A stretch of DNA of 64,000 bases from Nocardioides anomalus (lineage in GTDB: Bacteria; Actinomycetota; Actinomycetes; Propionibacteriales; Nocardioidaceae): the NCBI RefSeq assembly GCF_011046535.1, contig NZ_CP049257.1:2604001-2668000 (forward strand), in the 5' to 3' direction. Shown here one piece after another: positions 61,356 to 64,000 of the stretch. Numbering within the stretch: position 1 is the stretch's first letter; each line of letters starts with the position of its first letter. Made by a program: the position numbers and the translations under genes. A model generated the notes under the pieces. It made no database searches. It saw only the letters and a list, made by a program, of their open reading frames with translations, and was not told the DNA's origin.

Positions 61356-62360
61356 GCCCCTCGCGGTCACCGTCGACAGAGCGCTCACCAGGTGGTCGGC
61401 CACCTCGGGTCTGCGCACCGCGATCCGCACCCAGCTGGCGTCCAGACCGGGGAAGGTGTCGGCCCGTCGTACGGCGATGCCGCGCTCGCGCAGCGCGGCG
61501 TGCACGCCCGCGCCGACGCGGGCCAGGACGAACGGCGCGCGCGAGCCGACGTGCTCGACGCCGTGCTCGGTCAGCCGTCGCTGCAGGTGGGCGCGCCACC
61601 GCTGGAGCTCGTGGGCGCGGCGGGTGCTCTCCGTCGACGCCTCCGGCGTGGAGCAGGCCCGCATCGCCGCGATGGCGGCGCTGGAGACCGACCACGGCGT
61701 CTGCTGGCGGCGCAGCTCGGCCACGGCTGCGGCCTCGGCGAGCAGGTAGCCGGCGCGGACGCCCGGGATGCCCCAGTGCTTGGTGAGGCTGCGCAGCACC
61801 ACCAGCCCCGGCGTCGTCGCGGTCGCGAGGGTCGCGGGCTCGTCGGGGACGGCGTCCATGAACGCCTCGTCGACGACAACCACCCGGCCGGGCCGCCGCA
61901 GCCGCTCGAGCGTCTCCCTCGCGTGGAGCACGCCGGTGGGGTTGGTCGGGTTGCCGACGACCACGAGGTCCGCGTCGTCCGGCACGCGGTCGGGGTCGAG
62001 CGCGAACGGCGCCTCGAGGATCACCTCGGTGACCTCGTGGCCGGCCGCGACCAGGGCCGCGTGCGGTTCGGTGAACTGCGGGTGCACCACGACCGGGCGC
62101 CGCCACCGCCGCCACCGCGCGACGAGCGTGAAGGCCTCGGCGGCGCCGGCGGTGGCCAGCACCTCGGCCGGCTCCCGGTCGTGGTGTCGAGCCAGCGCGG
62201 CCTCGGCCCCGGTGGGGTCGGGGTAGGCGCTCGCGTCGTCCAGGCTGCGGCGCAGCGCGTCGTCGAGCCAGGCCGGCCGCGGGCCGTCGTGCACGTTGAC
62301 CGCTAGGTCGAGGAGGCCGGCGCCGACCTCGCGGTCGCCGTGGTGGTGGAGGTCAACCAC
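61353..62360 (-). CDS. cobC: CobC-type aminotransferase (threonine-phosphate decarboxylase-like)
   Basis: 335 residues of the PLP fold type I class. DLAVNVHDGPRPAWLDDAL, YPDPTGAEAALA, NPTNPTGVL, VVVDEAFMD and SLTKHWGIPGVRAGY (Schiff-base Lys) are present. Members make (R)-1-amino-2-propanol (phosphate) for the cobalamin linker. GTG at 62360 overlaps the cobB stop by 8 bases. A histidinol-phosphate aminotransferase role is less likely given the cluster. Confidence 0.92.
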   Translation of the reverse strand: MVDLHHHGDREVGAGLLDLAVNVHDGPRPAWLDDALRRSLDDASAYPDPTGAEAALARHHDREPAEVLATAGAAEAFTLVARWRRWRRPVVVHPQFTEPHAALVAAGHEVTEVILEAPFALDPDRVPDDADLVVVGNPTNPTGVLHARETLERLRRPGRVVVVDEAFMDAVPDEPATLATATTPGLVVLRSLTKHWGIPGVRAGYLLAEAAAVAELRRQQTPWSVSSAAIAAMRACSTPEASTESTRRAHELQRWRAHLQRRLTEHGVEHVGSRAPFVLARVGAGVHAALRERGIAVRRADTFPGLDASWVRIAVRRPEVADHLVSALSTVTARG

Positions 62361-63687
62361 GGCCGGCGGCGGCCTCGGCGAACCGCTGGGCCATGACCGG
62401 GTGGCCGGCCCAGTGGGTGTGGAGGTACGACGCGTGCAGGGTCGGTCCGGCGAAGCCGACGTCGCGTCCCTCGACCGTCCAAGCCGCGTGGGCGCCGCGC
62501 TCCGGGGCCGTGTGGGTGCGGTGGAACTCGTGGCCTGTGGACAACTCACCCTTCCGGGACAGCAGGTTGTCGGTGGCCGCGGTCATCGTCGGATATCTCA
62601 GCGTCAGCCGCTCGGTCATGGCCGCCGTCGCCTCGATCGAGCCCACCATGGGAGAGGAGTCCAGTGACCCGCACAAGTACAGCAACCCGGCGCACTCGGC
62701 CACGGTCGGGACGCCGTCCGCGAGCGCCGCCGCGAGCTCGCGCCGGAGCACCACGTTGTCGGTGAGCTCGCGCGCGTGCACCTCGGGGAAGCCACCTCCG
62801 AGGTAGATCGCCGCGGTGCCGTCGGGCAGGTGCGCGTCGACCATCGGGTCGAACGTCGCCACCTCGCACCCGGCCGCCCGGAGCAGCTCCTCCGTCTCGG
62901 CGTACCGGAACGTGAACGCCCTGCCGCCGGCCACCGCGACCACGGGTCGCCCGGCCACCGGCTCAACCTCGGCCCGCGGGTCCCACGCGGTGCCGTCGAG
63001 GTCCGGCGCCGTGCTCGCCACCGCGAGGACGGCGTCCAGGTCGACGTGCTCGCCCACCGCGTCGGCCCAGGCCTCGACGACCTCGACCGCGCCGTCCCGC
63101 TCCGCCGCCGGCACCAGCCCCAGGTGCCGCGACGGGGTGGCCAGCGCGGCGGCGCGCGGGACGACGCCCAGGACCGGGAGCCGGACCGACTCGGCGACCT
63201 CGGCCGCGTGCCGGGGTGAGCCCGCGTTGTTGAGGACGACGCCGACGACGTCGACCCCGGCCTCGTAGGTCGCGAGCCCGTGCACGACGGCGCCGATGGT
63301 GCGCGAGGCGCGGGAGATGTCGACGACCAGCACCACCGGGCTCGACGTCGCCCGCGCGACGTGCGCGGTGGAGGCGAAGCCGGCGTGGCCGACGCGCCCG
63401 TCGTAGAGGCCCATGACACCCTCGACGACCGCGAGGTCCGCGCGGCGCGCGCCGTGCAGGAGCAGCGGCACCAGCCGCTCCTCCCCCACCAGGTGCGGGT
63501 CGAGGTTGCGGCCCGGTCGCCCGGTGGCGACCGCGTGGTAGCCGGGGTCGATGTAGTCCGGCCCGACCTTGTGGCCGCTGACCACGGTGCCGCGGCGGCG
63601 CAGCGCCGCCATCAGTCCGGTGGCGACCGTGGTCTTGCCCTGCCCGGTCCCGGGTGCGGCGACGACCAGGCGCGGCAGGCTCACCAC
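62353..63687 (-). CDS. cobB: Hydrogenobyrinate/cobyrinate a,c-diamide synthase
   Basis: 444 residues. P-loop VVAAPGTGQGKTTVATGLM, KVGPDYIDPGYH, VEGVMGLYDG, then the amidotransferase-like domain with YLGGGFPEVHARELTDN and VPTVAECAGLLYLCGSL (Cys) and ASYLHTHWAGHP (His). It amidates the a and c side chains with glutamine and ATP. GTG start, 4 bases after the cobO stop. Confidence 0.96.
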   Translation of the reverse strand: MVSLPRLVVAAPGTGQGKTTVATGLMAALRRRGTVVSGHKVGPDYIDPGYHAVATGRPGRNLDPHLVGEERLVPLLLHGARRADLAVVEGVMGLYDGRVGHAGFASTAHVARATSSPVVLVVDISRASRTIGAVVHGLATYEAGVDVVGVVLNNAGSPRHAAEVAESVRLPVLGVVPRAAALATPSRHLGLVPAAERDGAVEVVEAWADAVGEHVDLDAVLAVASTAPDLDGTAWDPRAEVEPVAGRPVVAVAGGRAFTFRYAETEELLRAAGCEVATFDPMVDAHLPDGTAAIYLGGGFPEVHARELTDNVVLRRELAAALADGVPTVAECAGLLYLCGSLDSSPMVGSIEATAAMTERLTLRYPTMTAATDNLLSRKGELSTGHEFHRTHTAPERGAHAAWTVEGRDVGFAGPTLHASYLHTHWAGHPVMAQRFAEAAAGRG

Positions 63688-63691
63688 GGCG

Positions 63692-64000
63692 CTACCACTC
63701 GATGCCTCGCTGACCCTTCTGGCCGCGGTCCATCTGGTGCTTGACCTTGGTCATCTCGGTGACGAGGTCGGCGACGTCGACGAGCCGTGGGTCGGCGCGG
63801 CGCCCGGTGACCACGACGTACTGGCGACCGGGGCGGTGCGCGAGCGTCTCCACGACGTCGTCGACGTCCACCCAGCCCCAGGCCATGGGGTAGGTGAACT
63901 CGTCGAGCACGTAGAGGTCGTGGGCCTCGGCGGCGAGCCGGCGCTTGACCTCGGCCCAGCCCTCGGCGGCCTCGGTGGCGTGGTCGGCCTCCTCGCCGGC
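63692..64000 (-). CDS. cobO: Corrinoid adenosyltransferase, C-terminal part (runs off the right edge)
   Basis: The last 102 codons are present. YVLDEFTYPMAWGWVD, RPGRQYVVVTGRRADPRLVDVADLVTEM and KHQMDRGQKGQRGIEW match the BtuR/CobO family C-terminus. It transfers adenosyl from ATP to cobalt(I) corrinoids. It heads a coupled cobO-cobB-cobC series. N-terminal ATP-binding half is outside the window. Confidence 0.93.
   Translation of the reverse strand, partial: AGEEADHATEAAEGWAEVKRRLAAEAHDLYVLDEFTYPMAWGWVDVDDVVETLAHRPGRQYVVVTGRRADPRLVDVADLVTEMTKVKHQMDRGQKGQRGIEW

Overview
This 64 kb window comes from a very high-GC actinobacterium. Dense gene packing, frequent GTG starts, ATGA/GTGA stop-start overlaps, an F420-type oxidoreductase and actinobacterial gene neighbourhoods all point there. 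The neighbourhoods include lhr-nei2, ftsK-rimO-pgsA-cinA-clgR, thyA-dfrA and gcvT-pepA-lpd-sucB-lipB-lipA-DUF4191. The overall flavour fits Nocardioidaceae (Nocardioides-like), but that genus is an inference from gene content, not a measured identity. No tRNA, rRNA, CRISPR array, insertion sequence or prophage was recognised.

Layout. (1) 0-3.0 kb, minus strand: a urate catabolic operon with a DUF6986 aldolase-like protein, a uricase/OHCU-decarboxylase fusion, 5-hydroxyisourate hydrolase and the start of allantoinase. (2) 3.0-9.5 kb: DNA repair genes (UDG-superfamily protein, Lhr helicase, Nei2 glycosylase). (3) 9.5-29.3 kb, minus strand: a secreted reprolysin-like protease with an altered zinc site, clgR, cinA, a large secreted nuclease, pgsA, rimO, a RodZ-like protein, ftsK, dapA, a dienelactone hydrolase, an LLM oxidoreductase, dfrA, thyA, a PhzF protein and a sigma-like/membrane/propeller protein. 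(4) 29.5-31.9 kb: a frameshifted HNH (DUF222/13E12) gene followed by 1.1 kb of decayed GC-rich repeats derived partly from its own 3' end. (5) 31.9-45.7 kb: one-carbon and lipoate metabolism (gcvT, pepA, lpdA, a frameshifted sucB, lipB, lipA) with small accessory genes and a second tail-duplication region at 39.9-40.4 kb. (6) 46.0-48.9 kb: a STAS anti-sigma antagonist divergent from a LOV-GAF-SpoIIE phosphatase, a predicted blue-light input to a partner-switching pathway. (7) 48.9-64.0 kb: a cobalamin locus with two cobalamin riboswitches, one driving cobN-cobF-2H phosphoesterase-cobQ-cobK rightwards and one driving cbtB-cbtA-cobT-cobS leftwards, plus cobD, cobU, cobC, cobB and a partial cobO.

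Two genes expected to be intact (the HNH gene and sucB) each carry a one-base frameshift. sucB is a core metabolic enzyme, so sequencing or assembly error is the leading explanation there. A recurring feature is a TANNNT -10 hexamer ending exactly 6 or 7 bases before an ATG/GTG start, seen at twelve genes. It implies widespread leaderless transcription and also supports the chosen starts.

The most interesting items are the LOV phosphatase/STAS pair, the protease missing its third zinc histidine, the two loci with decayed duplications of a gene's own 3' end, the 2H phosphoesterase embedded in the cobalamin operon, and the sigma-like membrane-propeller fusion.
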